DNA of 64,000 nucleotides, taken from contig NZ_CP092471.1 in assembly GCF_026168555.1 (NCBI RefSeq), positions 382,501-446,500 of the forward strand. The letters run 5' to 3'. Source of the stretch: Qipengyuania spongiae. GTDB lineage: Bacteria > Pseudomonadota > Alphaproteobacteria > Sphingomonadales > Sphingomonadaceae. The notes under the pieces were generated by a model. The model ran no database searches. It was not told where the DNA came from and saw only the letters and a list, made by a program, of their open reading frames with translations. Below, piece by piece: positions 26,293 to 35,219 of this stretch; the first letter of the stretch is position 1, and the number at the start of each line of letters is the position of its first letter. A program made the translations under genes and the position numbers.

Positions 26293-27149
26293 CACGCGCT
26301 CTTGCGAGTCTTCGCTGCGCTTTTTTTGGCCGCGGCCTTTTTGGCCGGCGCCTTCTTGTCCCCGTCGACCGATTTCTTGAGCGCGGCCATCAGGTCGATG
26401 ACGTTGGAGCCGGACGCGCCTTCGCTCCCGCCGCTGTCCTCGATGATCGCCTTGTTCGATTTCGACTTGGCCTTCTTGTCGATCAGCTTTCGCAGCGCTT
26501 CGACATAGCGGTCCTCGAACTCGCCCGCATCGAAGGGCGCGCTTTTCTGGTCGATCAGCGCCGTGGCGAGATCGAGCAACTCTTTCTTCGGTTTGGCATC
26601 GTCGATCTCGGTGAAGAAAGACTGACCCTTCCGCACTTCGTCGCCATAGCGCAGCGTTTCCAGCAGCAGCCCCTTGCCGCACGGCTTGATGGCGACGAGC
26701 TTCTCGCTGCCCCGCACTGAAAGCTGGCCCAGCGCGACCTTCTTCGCCTTGCGCAGCGCCTCGCGCAGCACGATGAAGGCTTCTTCCGCCAGTTCGTCCT
26801 GCGGTGCGACGTAATAGGGCTTGTCGAAATAAAGCGGGTCGATCTCGCAGGCGTCGACGAACTGGACCAGTTCGAGCGTGCGCTTGCTCTCGATCTTGAC
26901 CGCTTCGATCTCCTCTTCTTCCAAGAGGACGTATTCGCCCTTGGAAATCTCGTAGCCTTTGATGATCTCGTCGCGGTCGACCGGGCCGATGCCGGGCACC
27001 ACCTTTTCGTAGGAAATGCGCTTGCCGCTCGGCCCGTGGATCTGGTTGAAGCGTATCTTCGCGCCCGATTTCGTGGCGGTGTAGATTTCGACCGGAATGC
27101 TGACCAGCGCCAGCCTGATCTGTCCCTGCCAATAGGCGCGCGCGGCCAT
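26292..27149 (-). CDS. ku: Ku DNA-end-binding protein
   Basis: 285-residue bacterial Ku, homodimeric ring that binds double-strand ends and recruits LigD. The core beta-barrel starts at ARAYWQGQIRLALVSIPVEIY, continues through GKRISYEKVVPGIGPVDRDEI and ends near residue 240. The C-terminal tail is rich in Lys and Ala (about residues 255-285), the type of extension known to bind DNA and modulate threading. It leads the operon ku - mgtC-like - ligD and is divergent from alanine dehydrogenase. Confidence 0.95.
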   Translation of the reverse strand: MAARAYWQGQIRLALVSIPVEIYTATKSGAKIRFNQIHGPSGKRISYEKVVPGIGPVDRDEIIKGYEISKGEYVLLEEEEIEAVKIESKRTLELVQFVDACEIDPLYFDKPYYVAPQDELAEEAFIVLREALRKAKKVALGQLSVRGSEKLVAIKPCGKGLLLETLRYGDEVRKGQSFFTEIDDAKPKKELLDLATALIDQKSAPFDAGEFEDRYVEALRKLIDKKAKSKSNKAIIEDSGGSEGASGSNVIDLMAALKKSVDGDKKAPAKKAAAKKSAAKTRKSA

Positions 27150-27189
27150 CGTACTGTCTCCCTCTTGCGCCAGTTTAGCGCGTCAGAAG

Positions 27190-27203
27190 CGGAATCGTTT
27201 CCG
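27190..27203. repeat. Palindrome CGGAA-tcgt-TTCCG between ku and ald
   Basis: A perfect 5-bp-arm inverted repeat about 40 bases upstream of the ku start on the minus strand and about 75 bases before ald. It could be an operator for either gene; no known regulator motif was recognised. Confidence 0.25.
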
Positions 27204-27223
27204 TGACACCGATACTGCCCGGC

Positions 27224-27252
27224 TTGCTGCGATCCGGTTACGCCTGTAACGG
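27224..27252 (+). promoter_or_regulatory. Putative ald promoter with inverted repeat in the spacer
   Basis: TTGCTG and TAACGG are separated by 17 bases and lie about 27 bases before the ald ATG, which has an AAGGAG ribosome site. An inverted repeat GTTAC-gcct-GTAAC (27237-27250) covers the end of the spacer and most of the -10 box, as expected for a repressor or Lrp-type site. Eye judgement only. Confidence 0.4.
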
Positions 27253-27278
27253 ACCGCCCAAGACAAGGAGTCCTCCCC

Positions 27279-28394
27279 ATGCGTGTCGGTTGCCCCAAGG
27301 AAATCAAGAACCACGAATATCGCGTCGGCCTGACGCCCGAGAGTGCGCGCGAGCTGACGCATCAGGGTAGCGAGGTCTGGATCGAGACGGGCGCCGGCAT
27401 GGGCATCGGCGCGACCGACGCCGAATACGAAGCCGCCGGAGCCCGGATCGTCGAGGGTCCCGATCCGATCTTCGCCGAGTGCGAGATGGTGGTAAAGGTC
27501 AAGGAACCGCAGGCCGAGGAGCGCGCCAAGCTGCGCCCCGACCAGGTGCTCTACACCTATCTTCACCTCGCGCCCGATCCCGAGCAGACCGCCGATCTGG
27601 TGAAGTCCGGCGTCACCGCGATCGCCTACGAGACGGTAACGGGTCCGGGCGGCCAGCTACCGCTGCTGAAGCCGATGAGCCAGGTCGCCGGACGAATGAG
27701 CATCCAGGCCGGTGCCAGCGCTCTCGAAAAGGCGCATGGCGGACGCGGCGTGCTGATCGGCGGCGTTCCGGGCGTCCTTCCCGGCAAGGTCGTGGTGATC
27801 GGCGGCGGCGTGGTCGGCTTCAACGCGGCGCAGATGGCGGTGGGCCTCGGCGGCGATGTCGAGATCCTCGACCGCGATCCCGATGTGCTGGAGCGGGTGG
27901 GCACCTTCTTCGAAGCGCGCGCGGCCACCCGCTTCTCCAACAAGACCAATCTCGAAGAGGCGGTCTGCGCGGCCGATCTCGTGATCGGTGCGGTGCTGAT
28001 CCCCGGCGCGGCTGCGCCCAAACTGGTGACGCGCGACCTGCTCAAGCAGATGAAGCCCGGGGCGGTGCTCGTCGATGTGGCGATCGATCAGGGTGGCTGT
28101 TTCGAGACCAGCCGTGCGACCACCCATGCCGAGCCGACCTATGTGGTCGACGATATCGTGCATTACTGCGTCGCCAACATGCCCGGCGCGGTCGCGCGCA
28201 CCAGCACCTATGCGCTCAACAACGTTACCCTGCCCCATGCCCTGCGCATCGCGAAGATGGGCTGGAAGGAAGCGCTGCGCGCCAATCCACATCTTGCCGA
28301 AGGGCTCAACGTCCACGCCGGCAAGGTGACCTATCGCGCCGTGGCGGAAGAACTGGGCTACGACTACTTGCCGGTGGCCGAAGCCCTGGGGTGA
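27279..28394 (+). CDS. ald: Alanine dehydrogenase
   Basis: 371-residue NAD-dependent enzyme interconverting L-alanine and pyruvate plus ammonia. The start MRVGCPKEIKNHEYRVGLTP, the substrate Lys/His region (VKVKEPQ, YLHLAPD), GASALEKAHGGRGVLIGGVPG and the Rossmann NAD motif VIGGGVVGFNAAQMAVGLGG are all characteristic. Length is standard. The ATG is preceded by AAGGAG. It is likely monocistronic and feeds carbon and nitrogen between amino acids and central metabolism. Confidence 0.95.
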   Translation: MRVGCPKEIKNHEYRVGLTPESARELTHQGSEVWIETGAGMGIGATDAEYEAAGARIVEGPDPIFAECEMVVKVKEPQAEERAKLRPDQVLYTYLHLAPDPEQTADLVKSGVTAIAYETVTGPGGQLPLLKPMSQVAGRMSIQAGASALEKAHGGRGVLIGGVPGVLPGKVVVIGGGVVGFNAAQMAVGLGGDVEILDRDPDVLERVGTFFEARAATRFSNKTNLEEAVCAADLVIGAVLIPGAAAPKLVTRDLLKQMKPGAVLVDVAIDQGGCFETSRATTHAEPTYVVDDIVHYCVANMPGAVARTSTYALNNVTLPHALRIAKMGWKEALRANPHLAEGLNVHAGKVTYRAVAEELGYDYLPVAEALG

Positions 28395-28447
28395 ACTGAC
28401 GGCGCCGGGTTAACCGCCCGGAAACCGGTTTAGGATAGCTCTGCTGC

Positions 28448-30196
28448 GTGACCAGCAGGCTGCCGCACATTGTCGCGATCATCGTGCTGCATCTTGCGGC
28501 CGTTCTGGCGTGCGTCTCCTCCCCTGCATCCGCGAACGATCCGGGCGAAGGATCGCTCACCCGTCCCGCCTGCTTCTCGTCCAGCGCGGAGGATCGCACA
28601 CTGGCGCAGATGGCCGGCGCTTCCACCGTGTGGAATTGTCGCGGCGGCGGGTGGGACGCGTCCGCGCGGGTCTCATGGATACGTTTCGAGATATCCGGCC
28701 AGTCGGGCGAGGCCCCGCCCTCGCTCTTCTTCACCCGGATTTCCCGCTTCGCCTCGATCTCGCTTACCGCCATCGACGCCGACGGAACTCGGCGGACCGC
28801 GACTTTCGGCGAAAGGGACGGAACCCCGGAGGCCGCTGGCCCGATCTTCACCCTGCCCCTTCCCGAGATCACCTCCAAAACGCGCGCACTGGTGGTCCGC
28901 ATCGTCGGGCCGCACAGCGCACCGATAATGACCGAAGCGCGGCTGACGGGTTCGACCACGCGGACCGACTGGAGCGTCATCCAGCTGCTCTTCCTGGCGA
29001 TGATCCTCGGGATGTTGGTCATGCCGCTGATGTTCGACGTGAGTTTCTACATCGTCCTGCGCGAAAAATTCGTCCTTCTTCATGCCTTCATGGCGTTCTC
29101 CATGATCCTCTACGTGCTGTTCGCCGGGGGGCTTCTGCCGGTCTTCGCGAACGTCTCGGTCCCGGCGATGGCCATCGGGGGATCGCTCAGCTGGGCGGCG
29201 GGGTCGGCCGCCGCGGCTTTCTTCCTGACCGAATTCGTCGAGCCGGGCCGCTTGCCGGCGCGCATGGACCGTGCGCTGCGACTTGCAGGCTGGTGGACGT
29301 TGCTGGTCATCGGCTTCGCCTCGCTGCAGCTGTCTTGGACGCAGAGCTTCGACAATGCGCTGTATTTCTACGGCTTCGTTCCGGTGATCGCGATCTACCT
29401 CGCCGCGATCGTGGTTGCGCTGGTGCGGGGAAGCGTCGCCGCGCGCTATGTCGCGGCGGCGTGGATACCGCTGTTCCTCGCGGCGAGCGAAAGGTTGCTG
29501 CGCGGTCTCGGCGTCTACGCCGCGCCGTCCTGGTTCGACCAGTTCCTCTACAGTGCGCTGGCGCTGGAAGTGATCGTGGTCGCCATGGGCGTCGCCAGCC
29601 GATACGCCGCCATCCGTCACGATCGCGACACCGCACGGGCCGAGGCCCGAATGCTCGGCAATCTGTCCGAGCGCGACCCGCTGACCGGCCTCCTGAACCG
29701 CCGCGCGCTCGACGATCGTTTCGCCGATCTCCATGCCGCGGGCTACGAGACTATCGCGCTGTTCGACCTCGACCATTTCAAGACGGTCAACGACACGCAT
29801 GGTCACGAGGTCGGCGACCACGTGCTCCGCGTGGTGGGCGACGTGCTGCGGACCGATCCCGAGGCAGTCGCGGTGCGCATGGGCGGCGAGGAATTCCTCG
29901 TGATGTTCGCGGGCGGCGATGTCGAGACTCGGGCCGAGCGGATGCGCCAGACGATCGCGGTGCGCGTGGCGCGTGAGGTGGAGGCGCTGAAATCGATCCT
30001 GACCTCGAGCGTGGGCCTCGTCCATGTGCCGCGATCCGCCGGCACGCCGGTCGAGTTCGGCCGGATCTACCGGCGGGCCGATGCGCTGCTTTACGAAGCG
30101 AAGGCGGGCGGGCGCAATCTGCTGGCGAGCGCGACGATCCGGCGGCCGGCTCCGGCAAGGACGGTCATGCCGATCCGCACGCCCAGCGCGGCCTGA
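28448..30196 (+). CDS. Membrane diguanylate cyclase with 7TMR-DISM sensor
   Basis: 582 residues from a GTG. A signal peptide (cleavage near ASA|ND, about residue 32) precedes an extracytoplasmic jellyroll-like domain (to about 175) of the 7TMR-DISMED2 type, seven transmembrane helices (about 180-395), and a cytoplasmic GGDEF domain (RDPLTGLLNRRALDDRF; catalytic GGEEF). The GGEEF variant is active in many enzymes. The RxxD inhibitory site is not at its usual place before GGEEF (the local sequence is RTDPEAVAVR), so product inhibition may be absent. No EAL domain. It would make cyclic di-GMP in response to an external ligand, perhaps a carbohydrate. Confidence 0.88.
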   Translation: MTSRLPHIVAIIVLHLAAVLACVSSPASANDPGEGSLTRPACFSSSAEDRTLAQMAGASTVWNCRGGGWDASARVSWIRFEISGQSGEAPPSLFFTRISRFASISLTAIDADGTRRTATFGERDGTPEAAGPIFTLPLPEITSKTRALVVRIVGPHSAPIMTEARLTGSTTRTDWSVIQLLFLAMILGMLVMPLMFDVSFYIVLREKFVLLHAFMAFSMILYVLFAGGLLPVFANVSVPAMAIGGSLSWAAGSAAAAFFLTEFVEPGRLPARMDRALRLAGWWTLLVIGFASLQLSWTQSFDNALYFYGFVPVIAIYLAAIVVALVRGSVAARYVAAAWIPLFLAASERLLRGLGVYAAPSWFDQFLYSALALEVIVVAMGVASRYAAIRHDRDTARAEARMLGNLSERDPLTGLLNRRALDDRFADLHAAGYETIALFDLDHFKTVNDTHGHEVGDHVLRVVGDVLRTDPEAVAVRMGGEEFLVMFAGGDVETRAERMRQTIAVRVAREVEALKSILTSSVGLVHVPRSAGTPVEFGRIYRRADALLYEAKAGGRNLLASATIRRPAPARTVMPIRTPSAA

Positions 30197-30201
30197 CCCC
30201 G

Positions 30202-30597
30202 TCAGACGAGGAAAGGCGCGGCGATCTCCGCGCGGATGCGCTGGGGGCGGCCGGTGACGCGGTCGATCATCGCCCAGGTGGATCGGACCGCGACCAGCAG
30301 CCGCCCCGACGCATCGTGGAAATCGACGCAGCGATCGAAGCGCGCGCCTTTGGGCGTGCCGGGAATCCACGTCGTCGCGACCACCTCCTCGCCCGGTCCG
30401 ACATTGCCGCGATAGTCGATCTCGTGCCGGATCACCATCCAGACATAGCTCTTGATCGCGTCTTGATCCGCCACTTCGCGCCAATGTTCGGTCGCGATGT
30501 CCTGCACCCACCGCACCCAGACCGCGTTGTTGACGTGGCCGAGTTCGTCGATCGTCCCGGGCCCGGCGAGGAAGGTCTTCGTATGGTTCTTGCTCAT
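30202..30597 (-). CDS. Acyl-CoA thioesterase, hotdog fold (4HBT family)
   Basis: 131-residue single hotdog domain. The active-site segment DELGHVNNAVWVRWVQD near the N-terminus is typical of YbgC/FadM-like 4-hydroxybenzoyl-CoA thioesterase relatives. Central features VIRHEIDYRGNVGPGEEV and RSTWAMIDRVTGRP also fit. It would hydrolyse an acyl-CoA of unknown chain type. Its ATG overlaps the stop of the S9 peptidase gene (ATGA), so the two are translationally coupled. It converges with the diguanylate cyclase gene, five bases apart. Confidence 0.85.
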   Translation of the reverse strand: MSKNHTKTFLAGPGTIDELGHVNNAVWVRWVQDIATEHWREVADQDAIKSYVWMVIRHEIDYRGNVGPGEEVVATTWIPGTPKGARFDRCVDFHDASGRLLVAVRSTWAMIDRVTGRPQRIRAEIAAPFLV

Positions 30598-32765
30598 CCG
30601 CCGGGTTGCGAGCCGTCTTCGCCCATCTGGGTGAGGATGAAGGCGACCTCTTCCGCCATTTCGTAGATCGACTGGAACCGGCCGGACTTGCCGCCGTGCC
30701 CCGCGCCCATATTGGTCTTGAGCAGCAGCGTGTTGTCGTCGGTCTTCATCTCGCGCAGCCTGGCCACCCATTTGGCGGGCTCCCAATAGGTGACGCGCGG
30801 ATCGTTGAGACCGGCGGTCACCAGCAGCGGCGGATAGTCCTGCGCGATCACCTGATCGTAGGGCGAATAGCTCAGGATATAGGCGAAGGCCTGTTTGGAC
30901 CGGATCGGGTCGCCCCATTCGGGCCATTCGCCGGGCGTCAGCGGCAGGTCTTCGTCGAGCATGGTGTTCAGCACGTCGACGAAGGGCACATGCGCCACCA
31001 CCGCGCCCCACAGGTCGGGGTCGGTGTTGACGACGACGCCCATCAGCTCTCCGCCCGCCGAGCCGCCGGAAATGCTTATCCGGCCCCTCTCGGTATAGCT
31101 CTTGTCCGCCAGCCCCTTCGCCACGTCGACGAAATCGTTGAAGGTGTTCACCCGCTCGTTGAGCTTGCCCTGCAGATACCAGTTGCGCCCGAGATCGTCG
31201 CCGCCGCGGATATGAGCGATGGCATAGGCATAGCCGCGATCGATCAGGCTCAGCCGCGTGGTCGAGAAGCCCGGCGGCACGGCATAGCCATAGGCGCCGT
31301 AGGCGTAGAGGTGCAGCGGCCCCGGTCCTGCCGGCCGGTCCTTGCGCATCACCAGGCTGACCGGCACCATCGTCCCGTCGCGGGCGCGGATCTCGACCCG
31401 CTCGGTGACGTAGAGCGAGGGATCGTAGCCGCTCGGGATTTCCTGCTGTTTCAACTGCTCGAGCTCGCCGGTGGCGACGTGATAGTCGTAGACCGTGTCG
31501 GGCGTGACCATGCTCTGGTAGGAGAGCCGCAGCTTGTCCTGATCGTATTCGGGATTGTTGGTCAGCCCGGCGGTGAAGCTCGGCTCGGCAAAGGCGACCG
31601 GCTTCACCAGAGCGGGATCGGCGTAGGAGCGGATCTGCACCTGATCGAGCCCGGCGAGCCGCCCCTCGGTCACGTAGAAATCCCTGAACAGCGAGAAGCC
31701 GTCGAGATAGAATTCGTCCGACCCCGGGATCAGCGTCTCCCATTCACCCGGATTTTCCAGCGGCGCGGTGGCGACCCGGAAATTGACGTGATCGTCATTG
31801 GTGTGGACCCATACGGTGCCGTCGCGCACGTCGACATCGTATTCGACGCCCTTCTTGCGCTCCTTCACCAGAATCGGTTCGGCGGTGGGATCGTCGGCGG
31901 GGACGAGGCGGACCTCGCTCGTCTCGTTGTCGCCGGTCGAGATAACCAGCCAGTCTTCCTGTGAGGTCAGGCCGGTGCCGACGCCGAAACCTTCGTCGCG
32001 CGTCTCGCGGTAGAGCTCGACATCCTCGCTGACCGGCGTGCCGATCACGTGGAGCGTCGCTTCCTTGGTGCGCCAGTTGTCGTCGGCCAGACCATAGACC
32101 AGCGCGCGATCGTCCATCGCCCAGGTGAGGCCTGTGCGGGTGCCGGGAAGGGTGTCGTCCAGCAATTCGCCGGTCTGCAGGTCCTTGATCCGCGCGGTGT
32201 AGCGTTCCGACCCGTTATCGTCGGCCGAATAGGCCAGATAGCGCCCGCTCTTCGAGACCGAGAAGGAACCGAGCCGGAAATATTCCTTGCCCTCGGCCAG
32301 CTGGTTCTCGTCGAGTATCAGCGCAGCATCGCCCCCGGCCACCGGCTTGCGGTAATATTTGCGGTATTCCGCGCCCTCCTCGAATTCGGACCAGTAGAGC
32401 CAGTCGCCATCCTTTTGCGGCACGGAGGAGTCGTCTTCCTTGATCCGCGCCTTCATCTCCTCGAACAGAGTGTCGACGAGGCCTTGATGCGGCTTCATCC
32501 GCGCTTCGAACCAGGCGTTTTCCGCCTTGAGGTGATCGAGCACGTCCTCGTCGTCGACCGTCGGGTAGCTCTTGTCGTGCAGCCAGTTGTAGGGATCGGA
32601 AATCGTGATCCCGTGATGGGTGTAGGAATGGTCGCGTTTTGCGGCGACAGGCGGCGCGGTCGGTTCGGTCAAGTCGGTGTCCTGTGCGTTGACGGGTGCG
32701 GCAGGGGCCGTAACGGCGAGAGCGACGGCCCCCGCGGCCAGATATGCGGTGAAATGGCGCGGCAT
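30594..32765 (-). CDS. Exported S9A prolyl oligopeptidase (oligopeptidase B-like)
   Basis: 723 residues from MPRHFTAYL. A Sec signal peptide ends near VNA|QD. The beta-propeller domain covers about residues 50-430 (YNWLHDKSYP entry). The alpha/beta-hydrolase domain has the catalytic Ser in GGSAGGELMG, Asp in GLNDPRV and His in GAGHGGKSGR. The overall order resembles protease II/oligopeptidase B, which cleaves short peptides after basic residues; specificity is not certain. An upstream in-frame start would add 13 residues before the signal peptide and was rejected. The signal peptide implies periplasmic peptide processing. Confidence 0.9.
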   Translation of the reverse strand: MPRHFTAYLAAGAVALAVTAPAAPVNAQDTDLTEPTAPPVAAKRDHSYTHHGITISDPYNWLHDKSYPTVDDEDVLDHLKAENAWFEARMKPHQGLVDTLFEEMKARIKEDDSSVPQKDGDWLYWSEFEEGAEYRKYYRKPVAGGDAALILDENQLAEGKEYFRLGSFSVSKSGRYLAYSADDNGSERYTARIKDLQTGELLDDTLPGTRTGLTWAMDDRALVYGLADDNWRTKEATLHVIGTPVSEDVELYRETRDEGFGVGTGLTSQEDWLVISTGDNETSEVRLVPADDPTAEPILVKERKKGVEYDVDVRDGTVWVHTNDDHVNFRVATAPLENPGEWETLIPGSDEFYLDGFSLFRDFYVTEGRLAGLDQVQIRSYADPALVKPVAFAEPSFTAGLTNNPEYDQDKLRLSYQSMVTPDTVYDYHVATGELEQLKQQEIPSGYDPSLYVTERVEIRARDGTMVPVSLVMRKDRPAGPGPLHLYAYGAYGYAVPPGFSTTRLSLIDRGYAYAIAHIRGGDDLGRNWYLQGKLNERVNTFNDFVDVAKGLADKSYTERGRISISGGSAGGELMGVVVNTDPDLWGAVVAHVPFVDVLNTMLDEDLPLTPGEWPEWGDPIRSKQAFAYILSYSPYDQVIAQDYPPLLVTAGLNDPRVTYWEPAKWVARLREMKTDDNTLLLKTNMGAGHGGKSGRFQSIYEMAEEVAFILTQMGEDGSQPGG

Positions 32766-32923
32766 GGCGGTTCGGTCCTCCCGGCGGACGAGGCGCGCAT
32801 CCACGGGTGGAAAGCCCGCGCCCGCCCCTGTATGGTGCCCCCATGACTATGCGGGCGCGCAGCCCGCCGCAAGCGCCGTTTCGCGCCCTTGGCCGACGGT
32901 CCCGATGAAAGGATGACACGCCC

Positions 32924-34741
32924 ATGCTGATGCAGACACACGAAGCCCGCCTCGACGCTCTCCGCCAGGAACTGAAACGCCGCGATCTGGACGGGTTCGT
33001 GATCCCGATTTCCGACGAGCACATGAGCGAATATGTCGGTGACTATGCCCAGCGGCTGCAATGGCTGACCGGGTTCAAGGGCAGCGCGGGCAGCGCCGCC
33101 GTGATGCGCGATCGGGCGGCGATCTTCACCGATGGCCGTTATACCGTGCAGGTGCGCGAACAGGTCGACGGCAAGCTGTTCGATTACGAGGACGTGCCCG
33201 CCACCAGCCCGGCGAAATGGCTGGCGAAGCACGCGCGCGAAGGGATGCGGATCGGCTACGACGCCTGGCTGCACGGCGTCGAGTGGGCCGAGGATGCGGC
33301 GAAGCTCCTCGCCAAGAAGGGCGCGGAACTGGTCCCGGTCGAGGGCAATCCGATCGATGCCGTCTGGGCCGACCGCCCCGCCCCCTCTGCCGCGCAGGCC
33401 GTCCCCTATGCCGACGAACATGCCGGCCGCTCCAGCGCTGAGAAGCGCGCCGGGATCGCCGACTGGCTGCAGGAGGAAGGCTATGACGCGACCATCGTCG
33501 CCGCGCTCGATTCGGTCGCCTGGCTGCTCAACATGCGCGGAGCCGACGTCGCCAACACCCCGGTCGCGCTGTCCTATGTCACGGTCCATGCCGACGGGAC
33601 GGCCGAGCTGTTCATCGCGCCCGAAAAGGTCTCGCCCGAGCTGGCCCAGCATCTCGGCAACGCGGTGAAGATCCGCGACCGGGGCGAGTTCGAGAGCGCG
33701 CTGGGTTCGCTGAAGGGCCGGACCGTGGCGGTCGACACCAACCACGCGGTCGCCGGTATCTTCCAGGCGCTGGAGGATGGCGGGGCCAAGGTGGTGCGGA
33801 CCGACGATCCGACCGTCCTCGCCAAGGCGATCAAGAACGAGGTGGAACAGCGCGGCCACCGCGAGGCGCAGGCGCGCGACGGGGCGGCGGTGTCGCGCTT
33901 CCTGCGCTGGCTGAGCGTGGAGGCGCCCAAGGGCGGCGTGGACGAGCTCGCCGCCGCCGCCAAGCTGCGCGAGTTCCGCGGGCTCGACCCCGAAATGCGG
34001 GATTCGAGCTTCGACACGATCAGCGCCGCCGGCCCGCACGCCGCCCTGCCGCACTACAAGGTGGACGAGGACAGCAATATCCCGATCCCGCCGGGAAGCA
34101 TCTACCTCGTCGATTCGGGCGGCCAGTATCTGGGCGGCACGACCGACATCACGCGCACCGTCTGGGTCGGGACGCCGGATGGATCGGGTGAGCCCTCGGC
34201 CGAAATGATCGACCGCAACACCCGCGTGCTGAAGGGCCATATCCAGCTCGCGCGGGCGACCTTTCCGCAAGGCACCAATGGCGGTCAGCTGGATACGCTG
34301 GCGCGGATGCATCTGTGGCAGGCGGGCGTCGATTTCGGCCATGGCACCGGCCACGGCGTCGGCAGCTATCTCGCCGTGCACGAAGGGCCGCAGCGCATCT
34401 CCAAGCCGGGCGGCGCCTTCGCCGGGACCGGCATGCCGCTCCATGCGGGCATGATCCTGTCCAACGAGCCGGGTTACTACAAATCGGGCCATTACGGCAT
34501 CCGGATCGAGAACCTGATCCTGACCGTACCGGCCGAGATCGCGGGCGCCGAGGGCGATTGGCTCGGCTTCGAGACGCTGACCTTCGTGCCGCTCGACCGG
34601 CGGCTGGTCGACAAGGCTTTGCTGACCGATGCCGAAATCGACTGGTGGAACAGCTATCACGCCGAGGTGCGCGAGGTCCTTTCGCCGCGTCTCGAGGGTG
34701 AGGATCTGGCGTGGCTGGAAGCGGAGTGCGCGCCGCTCTGA
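32924..34741 (+). CDS. Aminopeptidase P family metallopeptidase (M24B)
   Basis: 605-residue Xaa-Pro aminopeptidase of the large eukaryote-like type with two creatinase-like N-terminal domains (to about 310) and a C-terminal pita-bread domain. Metal ligands are visible: LVDSGGQYLGGTTDITRTV (two Asp), FGHGTGHGVGSYL (His), SNEPGYY (Glu) and GIRIEN (Glu). No signal peptide, so cytosolic. It removes N-terminal residues next to proline, complementing the nearby prolyl oligopeptidase, which is divergently oriented with about 160 bases between starts. Confidence 0.93.
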   Translation: MLMQTHEARLDALRQELKRRDLDGFVIPISDEHMSEYVGDYAQRLQWLTGFKGSAGSAAVMRDRAAIFTDGRYTVQVREQVDGKLFDYEDVPATSPAKWLAKHAREGMRIGYDAWLHGVEWAEDAAKLLAKKGAELVPVEGNPIDAVWADRPAPSAAQAVPYADEHAGRSSAEKRAGIADWLQEEGYDATIVAALDSVAWLLNMRGADVANTPVALSYVTVHADGTAELFIAPEKVSPELAQHLGNAVKIRDRGEFESALGSLKGRTVAVDTNHAVAGIFQALEDGGAKVVRTDDPTVLAKAIKNEVEQRGHREAQARDGAAVSRFLRWLSVEAPKGGVDELAAAAKLREFRGLDPEMRDSSFDTISAAGPHAALPHYKVDEDSNIPIPPGSIYLVDSGGQYLGGTTDITRTVWVGTPDGSGEPSAEMIDRNTRVLKGHIQLARATFPQGTNGGQLDTLARMHLWQAGVDFGHGTGHGVGSYLAVHEGPQRISKPGGAFAGTGMPLHAGMILSNEPGYYKSGHYGIRIENLILTVPAEIAGAEGDWLGFETLTFVPLDRRLVDKALLTDAEIDWWNSYHAEVREVLSPRLEGEDLAWLEAECAPL

Positions 34742-34817
34742 CGGGGCTTGCCATGCAGGCTTTGTTCCTGCAATGTTCTCTTCGGTCGCGAGTCGCCGGA
34801 GACGGCTAGCAGGAGAC

Positions 34818-35219
34818 ATGCAGATGCTGGGATATGTAACCGTCGGGACCAACGATCTCGAACGCGCCGCCAGATTCTACGACGCGATCGCCGCCGAGAT
34901 GGGGGTGGGGCGGATGATGGAGTTCGACACTTTCATCGCCTGGGGCGAGATGCATGGAGCGCCCGGCATCGCTGCCACCAGGCCCTACGATGGCAAGGCA
35001 GCGACGGTCGGCAACGGCATGATGGTGGCGCTGGAGGCAAGTTCGAAGGAGCAGGTCCACCGCCTGCACGAAATCGCGCTGGCGAAGGGCGGCAGCGACG
35101 AGGGCGCGCCCGGCCCGCGCGGGGAACCTGATGCCAGCGGCACCGTGTTCTACGCCGCCTATTTCCGCGATCCGGACGGCAACAAGCTCAACGCCTTTCT
35201 CATGGCACCCGGTGCTTGA
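34818..35219 (+). CDS. VOC (glyoxalase/bleomycin-resistance fold) protein
   Basis: 133 residues, one vicinal-oxygen-chelate module pair: MLGYVTVGTNDLERAARFYDAI at the start and FRDPDGNKLNAFLM at the end are characteristic. ATG 34818 is preceded by AGGAGA. The expected metal ligands of glyoxalase I are only partly present, so the reaction is unknown. It overlaps the cupin gene at its stop (TTGA), suggesting a two-gene unit. Confidence 0.82.
   Translation: MQMLGYVTVGTNDLERAARFYDAIAAEMGVGRMMEFDTFIAWGEMHGAPGIAATRPYDGKAATVGNGMMVALEASSKEQVHRLHEIALAKGGSDEGAPGPRGEPDASGTVFYAAYFRDPDGNKLNAFLMAPGA

Noticed and set aside
28395..28447. Terminator between ald and the diguanylate cyclase gene
   Set aside because: Overlapping short repeats (CCGGG/CCCGG and AACCG/CGGTT) can pair but no T-run follows, so the signal is too weak to annotate.
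32669..34852. A 727-codon minus-strand frame opposite aminopeptidase P
   Set aside because: Antisense shadow overlapping two real genes; no recognisable domain.
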